Shown here: piece by piece, positions 23,990-32,737 of the stretch
Layout: every line of letters begins with the position of its first letter
How positions within the stretch are numbered: the first letter of the stretch is position 1
Assembly (NCBI GenBank): GCA_039190005.1
Contig: JBCCYM010000008.1
Location: 1 to 38,464 of the forward strand
Length of the DNA stretch: 38,464 bases
Direction of reading: 5' to 3'
Origin: JBCCYM01 sp039190005
Lineage (GTDB): Bacteria > Pseudomonadota > Gammaproteobacteria > UBA12402
Translations under genes and position numbers: made by a program
The notes under the pieces: generated by a model
Told to the model about the DNA's origin: nothing
The model's database searches: none
The model's input: the letters and a program-made list of their open reading frames with translations, nothing else

Positions 23990-26900
23990 ATGAGAAAATT
24001 AGGTATCGCGGTTATTCACTTTGTGTGGCGATTATTGCTGGCGCTTATCGTTATGCTAGCTATCTTTGTCACCATCATGCACTTTGTTACCCCTCAAATT
24101 AATAAATACCCGGATGTCGTCACCAATAAAATTCGACAATATACCGGTCTTGAGATACACATTGGACAACTCAACGCGCAATGGAATGGTATTAAACCAG
24201 TCATACACGCAAGCAATGTTGATATTGATCTACCTCAGTCAGCCCATCAATCGAAAAATAAAACTTGGTTACATGTGAATCAAATCAGCATTGCCTTAAA
24301 TCTATGGACCGCCCTGCTACATCTCAGCCTCTATCCTACAGAAATGCACATTGATGGCGTTAAACTTTCTATTAAACAAGCATCGCACCATCATATCAAC
24401 ATCAATGGCATGACGATTACCTGGCAATCACCCAATAACAAACCATCCGCCATCAAAACAAAAATTATCAACATACTACAGCAAGCCACGTTAGTATCGG
24501 CTCAGCATGTTGATTTAAATTTAACACCATTACAAGGCAACGCCCATGACCTGCTTATCCCAAACGTTCAATTATCTAATTTTTGGCACAACCACCATCT
24601 CTTAGCCAGGCTTGAAGTGCGTCAAGCAACAGATAGATCCGCTATAATTATCGCGCGAGCAAATGGTAATCTAAACAATTTACAACACATCCAGGCTAAG
24701 TTATATCTAAAATTACAACACATCGCCTTGGAAAACTGGATAGACAAACCAATTGATCAGCATTTCAAGATTAAACAAAGCATCGTCAATGGACAAATCT
24801 GGTTAAACCGAGCGCCGGGAAAATGGCTGAACAGTCAAGCGACAGTCAATGCCACGGATTTACAATTATTGGAGACCATAAAAAACAGACAATTACCGAC
24901 TATCAACACACTGAAAGGAAATTTTTTATGGCAACCAACACCACATGGATGGCAATTATCTTCGCCGAATTTAGCACTGACTATTGATAAAAACAGCTGG
25001 CCTAAGGTTGATATTTCGTTTTCTAAAATCAAGCAACAACAGCAAATTAAGCTCAGCTATGTCAATGTTGGCGATATGACGTCAGCCTTACTGGCAAGCA
25101 ATTGGTTACCGGATAAGGCGGAAGACATTTTAAGTGAAACGCAACCCACCGGCACTATCGATAATATCAGCCTAAGCTATCATGGTTCAATAAGTCATGA
25201 TAACATCAATAATCTTAGTGCTGATTTAAACCAAATTAATGTAAAGAATTATCATAACCTACCTGGATTAACAAATTTAAGCGGCAAGCTGCAACTGACA
25301 AAAAATAACTTAGATTTCTCGCTTAATAGTCGACAAGCAAGCTTTACATTACCGGCGCTATTTAAAACAGCTTTACCAATTGATCACGCGTCCGCTACTA
25401 TTCATGGGATCAAACAATCCAATGGCAGTTGGAAAATCACAGCTAAGTCTTTTAACTTATCAAATAAAATATTGGCGTTTTATGGTAACGCGGCATTATT
25501 ATTACCACAAGATAAGCTGCCACCGACAATAAGTATCATTGCCGGTTTTCATCACAAAAACGCGGCCCTCTTATCGCCTTATTTTCCGGAAAATCATTTT
25601 CCGCAAGGTTTGTCTGATTGGTTAAACAAAGCTTTCCTATCCAGTGATGCTGATAACGGCATGTTTGTTGTGTATGGTAATCCCTATAAATTCCATTTCA
25701 GTGATGGCGGTGGTTTATTTTGGGCGAGTAAATCAGTAAAAAATTTGACGCTTAATTATGGACCTGATTGGCCGATATTAAAACATCTAAATGGTCAGAT
25801 TACGCTTTATAACAATAGCCTTATTGCCAAGGTGACAAGTGGTAAAATTTACAACAGCACGATTACCCATGCTGACGCTTATATCCCCAACATTCATACG
25901 CAAGGCAGTCCTCATATTTATATCACTGGTGAGATCAACAGTAACGGCAAAGATATCAACACCCTAGTGCATCAAAGCCCCGTGGCGGATATACTAAAAG
26001 ACAAAGCAAAACCACTAAACGCGCGAGGGAATTTCGCCATCAATCTTACATTAGATGTGCCTTTAGAACAGACAGAGAATACCAAACTATCCGGGTTGGC
26101 AACATTTAAGAATGCCGGACTACAAATAAGCAATCTTAATCTTGATTTCACCCAATTAGCCGGCGCCTTAGCTTTCACTGAGAATAGCATAACGGCTTCC
26201 GACATCACAGGTAAGTGGCTCGGATATCCCGGTCAAGCGAATATCAACACGACTAAGGATGAAGTTATTCAAATCAATGCCCAAGGTGAGCTTTCAGTCA
26301 TCGCCTTAGAAAACTACTTACAATGGCCTAAAAACAGTTTTATTAGTGGCGTGACAAAATACAACGCGGCTGTCAATTTATATGCCAACGCGCAAGATCA
26401 ACGTCTCAATACCTTAAATGTCGAATCCGATTTAGAAGGTATAAAAATAGACTATCCCACGCCATTCAACAAAACCACACAGGAGCCAAAACCGGCAACT
26501 TTGAAAATGCAATTCGGGGAAGGAAAGGACACCACGCTTAATGTTAATTATAATAATCTCTTCAGTGTCGCGTCACTGTTCAAAGATGACAACAATGACC
26601 AGGCACAAATGTATAGCACGCACATTAATTTCGGTTCCAGCAATACAACATTTCAATCTCAACCTGGTATTGTTGTCAGCGGCTACATACCTAAACTCAA
26701 TTGGAGCAACTGGTCAAACTATATTAATAATATGCAAAAAAATAACGACAATATAAGCCCATCAAGTCTACAACCTAATCTCATTAATGTGACAGTTGGC
26801 GAGCTGGATATTGCCGATGAAAAACTTGACAATACAAACGTAAAAATCACACCCGCAGATGATCAATACGACATTAAAGTATCTGGCAATCAAATTGTCG

Positions 26901-27859
26901 GCAGTTTCCGCTTACCAAAAGACTTAGTACACGGATTATTCTCTGGTGATTTACAACGTCTGCAATTGCCAAATGCTACTATTTTTTCAGAGGATAAAAA
27001 CGAAAAAGCGTCCCTTAAATTTGACCAGATCCCATCAACATTTTTCTCAGTAAATAATATCAACATAGGACCTTACTTCTTCAATCATTTAACAGTTTCG
27101 ACAAGCAAAAATGAAAATGACCTCGTTCTAAATCAATTCAATGTCCAATCAGAGATACTGACCGGCAATGTATCGGGCAATTGGTATTTTGTTGATGACA
27201 ATAAACAACAGACGACATTATCGGGAAATTTATATAGTCAGAATCTGATTGAATTAATGACATTATTGAAATCAGAAAATCGTAGTCTTGAAGCAACAAG
27301 AGGCGGCATGACCTTTAACCTTACTTGGAATAGCAGCCCAAATCATTTTGATGCCACAACAGCCACAGGCAATATTCGATTACAACTGTATAATGGTTAT
27401 TTCGATAACCTAAACCAACGAACGGATAATGAACTTGGTCTCGGTAAAGTCGTGACGATATTAAGCCTTGATAATATCTTAAGTGGATTTAGCAGCTTAA
27501 AACACAAAGGCTATACGTTCAAAACGATGACAGGTCTGTTTAAATTTAATAAAGGCATGGTGACACTGGATTCCGTGGAATTTAAAGGTTCTGTCGCCGA
27601 CATCGATTTAAGTGGCAACGTTAATACGATTAAAAAGACTTTAGACCTCGGTCTTTTTATTAAACCACATATCTCATCAAGTATTCCAATTATTGTCGGC
27701 GCGGCAACACTTAATCCGATAATCGGCGCGGTTGCGTGGATTGGCAATCGTATTTTTGGCGCCGGAATCAGTCGCGTGGCGGGCAGTCACTATACCATAA
27801 CCGGCACATTCGACCACCCTAAAATTGAAAAAGTAAACTCATCAACGAGTAAAAAATAA
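23990..27859 (+). CDS. yhdP: AsmA-like intermembrane phospholipid transport protein YhdP
   Basis: YhdP is one of the large AsmA-like proteins (with TamB and YdbH) thought to bridge the periplasm as a hydrophobic groove that carries phospholipids from inner to outer membrane. The 1289-residue product matches E. coli YhdP in length (1266). It has one N-terminal transmembrane helix (about 8-35) and the family opening VTPQINKYPDVVTNKIRQYT then GLEIHIGQL-NAQWNG. A long repetitive beta-rich body (DUF3971 and AsmA-C regions) follows. The C-terminal segment has GLGKVVTILSLDNILSGF, KGYTFKTMTGLF and SGNVNTIKKTLDLGLFIKP, diagnostic of the family. It is divergent from pdxS and lies 20 bases before the S1/P1 nuclease gene. 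Confidence 0.93.
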   Translation: MRKLGIAVIHFVWRLLLALIVMLAIFVTIMHFVTPQINKYPDVVTNKIRQYTGLEIHIGQLNAQWNGIKPVIHASNVDIDLPQSAHQSKNKTWLHVNQISIALNLWTALLHLSLYPTEMHIDGVKLSIKQASHHHININGMTITWQSPNNKPSAIKTKIINILQQATLVSAQHVDLNLTPLQGNAHDLLIPNVQLSNFWHNHHLLARLEVRQATDRSAIIIARANGNLNNLQHIQAKLYLKLQHIALENWIDKPIDQHFKIKQSIVNGQIWLNRAPGKWLNSQATVNATDLQLLETIKNRQLPTINTLKGNFLWQPTPHGWQLSSPNLALTIDKNSWPKVDISFSKIKQQQQIKLSYVNVGDMTSALLASNWLPDKAEDILSETQPTGTIDNISLSYHGSISHDNINNLSADLNQINVKNYHNLPGLTNLSGKLQLTKNNLDFSLNSRQASFTLPALFKTALPIDHASATIHGIKQSNGSWKITAKSFNLSNKILAFYGNAALLLPQDKLPPTISIIAGFHHKNAALLSPYFPENHFPQGLSDWLNKAFLSSDADNGMFVVYGNPYKFHFSDGGGLFWASKSVKNLTLNYGPDWPILKHLNGQITLYNNSLIAKVTSGKIYNSTITHADAYIPNIHTQGSPHIYITGEINSNGKDINTLVHQSPVADILKDKAKPLNARGNFAINLTLDVPLEQTENTKLSGLATFKNAGLQISNLNLDFTQLAGALAFTENSITASDITGKWLGYPGQANINTTKDEVIQINAQGELSVIALENYLQWPKNSFISGVTKYNAAVNLYANAQDQRLNTLNVESDLEGIKIDYPTPFNKTTQEPKPATLKMQFGEGKDTTLNVNYNNLFSVASLFKDDNNDQAQMYSTHINFGSSNTTFQSQPGIVVSGYIPKLNWSNWSNYINNMQKNNDNISPSSLQPNLINVTVGELDIADEKLDNTNVKITPADDQYDIKVSGNQIVGSFRLPKDLVHGLFSGDLQRLQLPNATIFSEDKNEKASLKFDQIPSTFFSVNNINIGPYFFNHLTVSTSKNENDLVLNQFNVQSEILTGNVSGNWYFVDDNKQQTTLSGNLYSQNLIELMTLLKSENRSLEATRGGMTFNLTWNSSPNHFDATTATGNIRLQLYNGYFDNLNQRTDNELGLGKVVTILSLDNILSGFSSLKHKGYTFKTMTGLFKFNKGMVTLDSVEFKGSVADIDLSGNVNTIKKTLDLGLFIKPHISSSIPIIVGAATLNPIIGAVAWIGNRIFGAGISRVAGSHYTITGTFDHPKIEKVNSSTSKK

Positions 27860-27879
27860 ACAAAGTCAGGAGACAACGT

Positions 27880-28719
27880 ATGATCAAACTTAGGAAAATT
27901 ATTCTACTGGTATGTTTAGCCTTTCCCTTGAGTGCCAGCGCCTGGAATACCGCTGTTCACAAAATTATTGCTGAAATTGCTTACGAAAATCTGACCAGCA
28001 CGGCAAAACATCATGTTAATACCCTGGTAAGCGCATTGCGCAAAGTAGAACCACAAGTCAAAACATTTCAACAACTCTCCGCCTGGCCTGATATATTGCG
28101 TATTCAAGGTGTTGAAGCCTTTAATAGCTGGCATTTTGTCAATCAACCATTTAGCACCGATGGTCAAGCGTTACCGCCCCTTGCAAAACACAACGCGATT
28201 TGGGCAATTCAGCAAAGCTGGTCAGTCTTGTCAAACAAGCAAAGCAATACATTTATGCGCGCTTGGTTTTTGGCGTTTTATGTCCATATTTTAGGCGATA
28301 TTCATCAACCTTTACACGCGTCCACCCGTGTCAGCAAGGCCTATCCCGATGGTGATAAAGGTGGTAATTTTTTTCCTATTCGTTACGGTAACATAAAAAA
28401 TCTACACAAACTTTGGGATGCCGCCGTAGGCGCCATCCCAACGGGCGCTATTAGCAAGGAAAAAGTCATCAAAACTGCCAGAGAATTACAGAAAAAATAT
28501 CCTAAATCTTTTTTTGGTCAACAAAAAATTACCGATACTAACCCACAACATTGGGCTGATGAAAGTTTAACCATTGCTAAAACGTTTGTCTACAACACCC
28601 CTGTCGACAAAAGACCAAGCAAAACTTATATTAACAAAGGACAATCCATCGCCTTACAACGCGTCACATTAGCAGGTTATCGCTTGGCATATATGTTAAA
28701 TAAGCTTTTCACAAGCTAA
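27880..28719 (+). CDS. Secreted S1/P1-type zinc nuclease
   Basis: S1/P1 nucleases are three-zinc phosphodiesterases that degrade single-stranded DNA and RNA outside the cytoplasm. The 279-residue protein has a signal peptide (IILLVCLAFPLSASA) and the mature chain starts with Trp, as the family requires because the new N-terminus binds zinc: WNTAVHKIIAEIA. Further ligands are in SWHFVNQP, HILGDIHQPLHA, DGDKGGN and NLHKLWD. AGGAGACAAC before the ATG is an excellent ribosome-binding site. It may serve nutrient scavenging or, in a host-associated cell, host interaction. Rare in enterics but common in Legionella-like bacteria and pathogenic trypanosomatids. Confidence 0.88.
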   Translation: MIKLRKIILLVCLAFPLSASAWNTAVHKIIAEIAYENLTSTAKHHVNTLVSALRKVEPQVKTFQQLSAWPDILRIQGVEAFNSWHFVNQPFSTDGQALPPLAKHNAIWAIQQSWSVLSNKQSNTFMRAWFLAFYVHILGDIHQPLHASTRVSKAYPDGDKGGNFFPIRYGNIKNLHKLWDAAVGAIPTGAISKEKVIKTARELQKKYPKSFFGQQKITDTNPQHWADESLTIAKTFVYNTPVDKRPSKTYINKGQSIALQRVTLAGYRLAYMLNKLFTS

Positions 28720-28734
28720 AAACCACAGTCAAAG

Positions 28735-28993
28735 TGGCCCCTGAGCTTGCTCCCTGAGCCTGTCGAAGGGTCGAAGGGTGGTCCCTGAGCCTGCCGAAGG
28801 GCATCACAAGTTTTCCGAGCACGTGCTTGGGCTTCGACAAGCTCAGCCATCTTAGTACGTTGAGCCTGCCAAAAGTGGTCCCTGAGCCTGCCGAAAGGCA
28901 TCACAAGTTTTCCGAGCACGTGCTTTGGGCTTCGACAAGCTCAGCCATCTTATACGTTGAGCTTGCCGAAGGGTCGACAGGCTCAGGGATGTC
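28735..28993. repeat. Array of family B units with a 97-bp imperfect tandem duplication
   Basis: The convergent junction of the S1/P1 nuclease and rimK genes is filled by about nine family B units in both orientations (CCTGAGCCTGCCGAAGGG and GGGCTTCGACAAGCTCAG). The block 28779-28875 is repeated at 28876-28972 with a few changes. Each copy has a B unit, the spacer CATCACAAGTTTTCCGAG, the 10-bp palindrome AGCACGTGCT and an inverted B unit, so each can fold into a large stem. No coding frame here is credible. Confidence 0.85.
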
Positions 28994-29005
28994 AGATTGA
29001 TTTTA

Positions 29006-29911
29006 CTAGCCTCTACCGCGTGTTTTGGTTCGATTTGGCTTGGCATTCTTTTCAATAAAATCAAAAATAATGCCGGCAACATCTTTGTTAGTCGCGGCTT
29101 CAATGCCTTCTAAGCCAGGTGATGAATTAACTTCCATTACCACTGGTCCATTTACGGATTGTAATAAATCAACACCGCAAACTCCCAAACCCATGACACT
29201 TGCCGCATTAATCGCTGTTTCACGTTCTTTTTTGCTTAATTTGATTAGCTGTGCTGAAGCACCACGATGTAAATTAGAACGAAACTCACCATCCACCGCC
29301 TGTCGCTTCATTGCCGCGACCACTTTACGTCCTACCACAAAACAACGAAGATCCGCGCCTTCTGATTCTTTAATATATTCTTGCACTAAGATATTCGCTT
29401 TAAGCCCCATAAAAGCCTCAATAATACTTTCCGCTACTTTCTGAGTTTCCGCCAATACCACACCAATGCCCTGAGTGCCTTCTAATAATTTAATAACCAG
29501 TGGCGCGCCACCAACATGTTTGATCAAATCTTTCACATCATCCGGTTTATTGGCAAATCCGGTTCTAGGCAGACCAATACCTTTACGTGATAACAATTGC
29601 AACGCGCGTAATTTATCGCGTGAGCGAGTAATAGCGACGGACTCATTGACAGAAAATGTCCCCATCATTTCAAACTGACGCACCACCGCGGCACCATAAA
29701 AGGTAATTGACGCGCCAATTCTAGGAATCACAGCATCGTAACGCTGCAGCTCTTCCCCTTCATAGCGCACAGTTGGATGATTACAAGTCACATCCATATA
29801 GCAATGAAGTGTGTCGATGACATCAACCTGATGCCCTCGTGTTTCCCCCGCTTCTTTTAAGCGTCGTGTGGAGTATAGGTTTATATTTCTTGAAAGTATG
29901 GCAATTCTCAT
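29006..29911 (-). CDS. rimK: ATP-grasp glutamate ligase RimK (ribosomal protein S6 modification)
   Basis: RimK adds glutamate residues to the C-terminus of ribosomal protein S6 and can form polyglutamate. The 301-residue product aligns along its length with E. coli RimK (300): RIAILSRNINLYSTRRLKEA, DAVIPRIGASITFYGAAVVR, FSVNESVAITRSRDKLRALQ, GGAPLVIKLLEGTQGIGVVL, VQEYIKESEGADLRCFVVG and the magnesium-binding VMEVNSSPGLEGIE. I chose ATG 29911 (AGGA nine bases upstream) over TTG 29917. It lies 15 bases after the retropepsin-like gene, the rimB-rimK arrangement. Confidence 0.95.
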   Translation of the reverse strand: MRIAILSRNINLYSTRRLKEAGETRGHQVDVIDTLHCYMDVTCNHPTVRYEGEELQRYDAVIPRIGASITFYGAAVVRQFEMMGTFSVNESVAITRSRDKLRALQLLSRKGIGLPRTGFANKPDDVKDLIKHVGGAPLVIKLLEGTQGIGVVLAETQKVAESIIEAFMGLKANILVQEYIKESEGADLRCFVVGRKVVAAMKRQAVDGEFRSNLHRGASAQLIKLSKKERETAINAASVMGLGVCGVDLLQSVNGPVVMEVNSSPGLEGIEAATNKDVAGIIFDFIEKNAKPNRTKTRGRG

Positions 29912-29926
29912 CAACAATTATCCTAA

Positions 29927-30400
29927 TTATTTGATATAAAGGTTTTCAGCTTCCATAGTATTAAATTTACCCAGATAATAAGCTTTTCCAGGATCAACAA
30001 CCGCGACACCAACCAAGGCTTTTCGGCCCAATAACATTGGAAAACGCATTGTGCTTCTATCAGTTAACGTCAGTTCAATTTCAATGCGTTTATTCTGCAA
30101 ACGCAAAAAAGTTTTGACAATATAACGCAATTCTCTTTCGCCATTAGAACTGACAATCGTCCGTCTGTCAATTATAGGTAAACAGCAATGTCGCTCAATG
30201 CGTTTATCTTGTAAAAAAGGATGCACAGTAAATTTTACGTGCGGTATACCATGCCGCCAGACACGTTTAATATCAATGGCATGTAATGTCGATAGTGTCG
30301 CGCCAGTATCTACTTTTGCTTTAATAATAGGAATGTGTAACTTAGGCAATGCTACCCATTCCTGATAACCTAAAACAATTCTATCAAGAAAACCAGACAT
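29927..30400 (-). CDS. RimB-like retropepsin-type protease (DUF785/ATP-dependent zinc protease family)
   Basis: The 157-residue protein has the retropepsin-like signature KVDTGATLSTLHA (Asp31) and the later strand FPMLLGRKALVGVAVVDPGK, both diagnostic of the RimB/DUF785 family. In Pseudomonas, RimB is encoded with RimK and trims the glutamate tail that RimK adds to S6, allowing reversible ribosome modification. The RimA regulator found there is not seen here. The ATG at 30400 has AAAGGAAAG a few bases upstream, the best ribosome-binding site of this region. The gene has no visible metal-binding motif despite the family's traditional zinc-protease name. Confidence 0.85.
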   Translation of the reverse strand: MSGFLDRIVLGYQEWVALPKLHIPIIKAKVDTGATLSTLHAIDIKRVWRHGIPHVKFTVHPFLQDKRIERHCCLPIIDRRTIVSSNGERELRYIVKTFLRLQNKRIEIELTLTDRSTMRFPMLLGRKALVGVAVVDPGKAYYLGKFNTMEAENLYIK

Positions 30401-30448
30401 AATAACTTTCCTTTTTTTATAATGCTTAAAGGATACATTATAGTGCGG

Positions 30449-30470
30449 CTTTCGACAAGCTCAGGGACAG
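30449..30470 (-). repeat. Single family B unit upstream of rimB
   Basis: CTTTCGACAAGCTCAGGGACA, a lone B unit about 50 bases upstream of the rimB-like start codon in the 200-bp spacer before the tRNA gene. It may fall in the rimBK leader or promoter. Confidence 0.7.
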
Positions 30471-30602
30471 CTGCGGTTTTTAGGTTTGAGGATTATAAGA
30501 CGCGCAATAACTGATAGCCAGTAATTTTTTACGATGAGATGCAAATTTATGCTTTTATTATTTTAATTAAATCGTTATAATAATCAGCTTACTAAGAACA
30601 TC

Positions 30603-30695
30603 GGAGAGATGGCCGAGTGGCTGAAGGCGCTCCCCTGCTAAGGGAGTATGGGGTTTATAGCCTCATCGAGGGTTCGAATCCCTCTCTCTCCGCCA
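30603..30695 (+). tRNA. tRNA-Ser (anticodon GCU)
   Basis: A 93-base class II tRNA. The acceptor stem GGAGAGA pairs with TCTCTCC, followed by discriminator G and an encoded CCA (30693-30695). The anticodon stem CTCCC/GGGAG encloses loop CTGCTAA with anticodon GCT at 30637-30639, reading AGC/AGU serine codons. The long variable arm (TATGGGGTTTATAGCCTCAT, a five-base CCTC/GGGG-like stem) is typical of serine tRNA, and GGTTCGAATCC is the T-loop. A TATAAT at about 30573-30578 is a likely -10 box. Confidence 0.98.
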
Positions 30696-30708
30696 AATTT
30701 AAGTAAAC

Positions 30709-30735
30709 ACTTACTCAAAGTAAGTATTTATTTAA
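30709..30735. terminator. Probable terminator after tRNA-Ser (hairpin plus T-rich tail)
   Basis: ACTTACT (30709-30715), CAA, AGTAAGT (30719-30725) form a perfect 7-bp stem with a 3-base loop, followed by ATTTATTTAAT. It separates the tRNA from the convergent pgpA gene and could serve both directions. Confidence 0.5.
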
Positions 30736-31237
30736 TAAAAAAAGTCACCCAAATATAAGCCAACAGCTGCATCAAGACACAACTAATTAATCCAGCAAGC
30801 ACATCATCTAAAATCATACCAAAACCACCTTGGACATGACGATCTATCCAGCCGATGGGTGGTGGTTTGATGATGTCAAAGAAACGAAATAAAACAAATC
30901 CTATGACTATCCATTGCCATCCTGAAGGCGCATTGATCATGGTGACAAAAAAACCGACAAATTCATCAATATTCATGCCAGGATGGTCATGTACTTTGAT
31001 CTCGCGGCTGACTTTATCTGATAAAATAATAGCGAAAATAGCAATGATTAAAACCGCGATAAGATAGTAAATCAGATGTAACTGGTTTAACAACAGGTAA
31101 AATGGTATGGCCACCAAGGTACCAAACGTGCCAGGCGCGACCGGCACGGCACCGCTACCAAAACCAAAAGCAATAAAATGCCAGGGATTGCGCCAGACTG
31201 AACGTGGTACTCGATTTTTATAATAAGCTTCTTTCAT
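30728..31237 (-). CDS. pgpA: Phosphatidylglycerophosphatase A (PgpA)
   Basis: PgpA removes the terminal phosphate of phosphatidylglycerophosphate to give phosphatidylglycerol. The 169-residue inner-membrane protein has the family signature FGFGSGAVPVAPGTFGTLVA near the N-terminus, HDHPGMNIDEFVGFFVTM in the middle (acidic E/D metal ligands) and GGFGMILDDVLAGLISCVLM near the end, with about four hydrophobic segments. ATG 31237 is preferred to the in-frame TTG at 31240; no strong ribosome-binding site is visible. It is usually found directly after thiL; here a hairpin element with two family B units separates the two genes. Confidence 0.93.
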   Translation of the reverse strand: MKEAYYKNRVPRSVWRNPWHFIAFGFGSGAVPVAPGTFGTLVAIPFYLLLNQLHLIYYLIAVLIIAIFAIILSDKVSREIKVHDHPGMNIDEFVGFFVTMINAPSGWQWIVIGFVLFRFFDIIKPPPIGWIDRHVQGGFGMILDDVLAGLISCVLMQLLAYIWVTFFIK

Positions 31238-31271
31238 CAAAAATTTTAATTAGCCTCTCATCTTTAAAGTC

Positions 31272-31351
31272 AATTTTATTTGTTTAAGCCTCCTTCGACA
31301 AGCTCAGGAACCGCCCTTCGACAGGCTCAGGGTACTTAAACAAATAAAATT
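31272..31351. repeat. 17-bp perfect inverted repeat enclosing two family B units
   Basis: AATTTTATTTGTTTAAG (31272-31288) and CTTAAACAAATAAAATT (31335-31351) are exact reverse complements. The 46-base interior holds two direct B units, CCTTCGACAAGCTCAGG and CCCTTCGACAGGCTCAGGG, separated by AACCG. The AT-rich stem differs from the GC-rich A arms. It could be a terminator between thiL and pgpA into which B units moved, or a separate small mobile element. Confidence 0.85.
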
Positions 31352-31367
31352 TCTCAACAGGTATAAG

Positions 31368-32297
31368 CTAAAAATGCCGATACCCCTCAATTGTCATATC
31401 AATTTTTTTACCGGCCTGATAAAGTCGCAAGCCAGTTTGCGCTTCGATATGACCAATAGCTACAGCTGAAATGGGCAAGGTCGAAGCGACAGATGGTGGC
31501 ACGGTAAAGCATAATTGATAATCTTCACCTGCTGTGATCGCCTGTTTGGGTGACAATAATGTTGTCACCGGAATATTGTCAATATCAATAACAGCGCCCA
31601 CCTTTGAAGCAGTGGTCATATGCCGCAAATAAACTAATAGACCGTCCGATATATCAATACAGCTACTGGCAATATCACGAATTGCCAAGGCTTCAGTAAT
31701 TCGCGGTTGTGGTCGTAAAAAAGCAGCCACCGCGCGTTGCTGCGCTTCATTTAAGTGTTGTTTTTGATCCTTATTAACTTGTTTTAACACATCCAAACCA
31801 GCGGCGGCTAAACCAAATTGTCCGGTCACAAAAATAATATCGCCCGGTTTCGCTTGATGGCGTGTTAAGGCCTGACCTTTTGGCACATAACCGGCAATCT
31901 GTAGCGTGACTGCCAGCGGACCACGCGATAAATTACCGCCAATTAAATCAAGCTGGTAGGCTTTAGCCGTGGTAAAAAACTGCTGGCTAAATGAGTGCAA
32001 CCACGCGTCATCACTATGCGGCAATGTCAAACTGAGCATACACCAAGCCGGTTCAGCACCCATAGCGGCTAAGTCGCTTAAATTAACCGCTAAACTCCGA
32101 TAAGCTAAGTCTTCAGCACGAATATCCGGCAAAAAATGGATAGTCTCGACCAAAGTATCCGTAGAAATTACTAATTCCTGGTCATCCGGTATAGTGACAA
32201 TCGCAGCATCATCGCCCACACCCAGTTTAATGTCAGAACGATAGTCGCTTGGGGTAAAAAAACGACTGATGACGTCAAACTCGCTTAAATCGCTCAT
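31368..32297 (-). CDS. thiL: Thiamine-monophosphate kinase ThiL
   Basis: ThiL phosphorylates thiamine monophosphate to the active cofactor thiamine diphosphate. The 309-residue PurM/ThiL-fold protein has GVGDDAAIV, STDTLVETIHF, NLSDLAAMGAEPAW, GGNLSRGPLAV, SCIDISDGLL and ITAGEDYQLCFTVP, covering the ATP- and substrate-binding sites. ATG 32297 is six bases after the nusB stop; the in-frame TTG at 32306 overlaps nusB and is less likely. Order nusB-thiL-pgpA is conserved in gammaproteobacteria. Confidence 0.95.
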   Translation of the reverse strand: MSDLSEFDVISRFFTPSDYRSDIKLGVGDDAAIVTIPDDQELVISTDTLVETIHFLPDIRAEDLAYRSLAVNLSDLAAMGAEPAWCMLSLTLPHSDDAWLHSFSQQFFTTAKAYQLDLIGGNLSRGPLAVTLQIAGYVPKGQALTRHQAKPGDIIFVTGQFGLAAAGLDVLKQVNKDQKQHLNEAQQRAVAAFLRPQPRITEALAIRDIASSCIDISDGLLVYLRHMTTASKVGAVIDIDNIPVTTLLSPKQAITAGEDYQLCFTVPPSVASTLPISAVAIGHIEAQTGLRLYQAGKKIDMTIEGYRHF

Positions 32298-32302
32298 CAG
32301 GT

Positions 32303-32737
32303 TCAAATAGCGGTTTCAGTTTCCGCGGCACGCTGTTGCCGCGCTATTTTATCCAACACCGCGTTGACATATTTAAAACCATCGTCAGTAGCACCAAAGG
32401 TTTTAGCCAAATTCAGGGCTTCATTAATGACAACCTTATAAGGCACATCATGACAATGGGTTAATTCATAAGTTGCCAGGCGCAGTATATTCAACTCGAT
32501 AGGCGTCAATTCAGTATAGGCGCGGTCGAGCAATGGCTTAAATTGTTTATCGATAGCCTGTTGTTGTCGCGTCACACCATTGAAAAGACGGTTAAAATAC
32601 GCTTCATCGGTATTATCGTGCTTAATATTATCGTTGAACTGAGCGAGTACCTGCGCGGCGGGATCGCCGGTAATATGCCATTGATACAGTGCTTGCAGCA
32701 CATAACTCCGCGCTTTATGCCGTTTTTGAGGCTTCAT
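32303..32737 (-). CDS. nusB: Transcription antitermination factor NusB
   Basis: NusB with NusE (S10) binds boxA in rRNA leaders and prevents premature termination. The 144-residue all-helical protein has RHKARSYVLQALYQWHITG at the N-terminus, LDRAYTELTPIELNILRLATYE in the core and YKVVINEALNLAKTFGATDD plus GFKYVNAVLDKIA at the C-terminus, the complete family pattern. The frame is open 46 codons further upstream into nrdR, but the ATG at 32737 gives the normal length and homologous N-terminus. It overlaps the nrdR end by 23 bases; the riboflavin genes that often sit between them are missing. Confidence 0.95.
   Translation of the reverse strand: MKPQKRHKARSYVLQALYQWHITGDPAAQVLAQFNDNIKHDNTDEAYFNRLFNGVTRQQQAIDKQFKPLLDRAYTELTPIELNILRLATYELTHCHDVPYKVVINEALNLAKTFGATDDGFKYVNAVLDKIARQQRAAETETAI

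Noticed and set aside
28735..28993. CRISPR array at the B repeats
   Set aside because: Units are short, irregularly spaced, in both orientations and separated by repeated rather than unique spacers; no cas genes.
28716..29103. Minus-strand frames of 67 and 83 residues overlapping the B array and the rimK 3' end
   Set aside because: Translations of B units (KTCDALRQAQG, LRQAQ) and of rimK antisense; no independent coding evidence.
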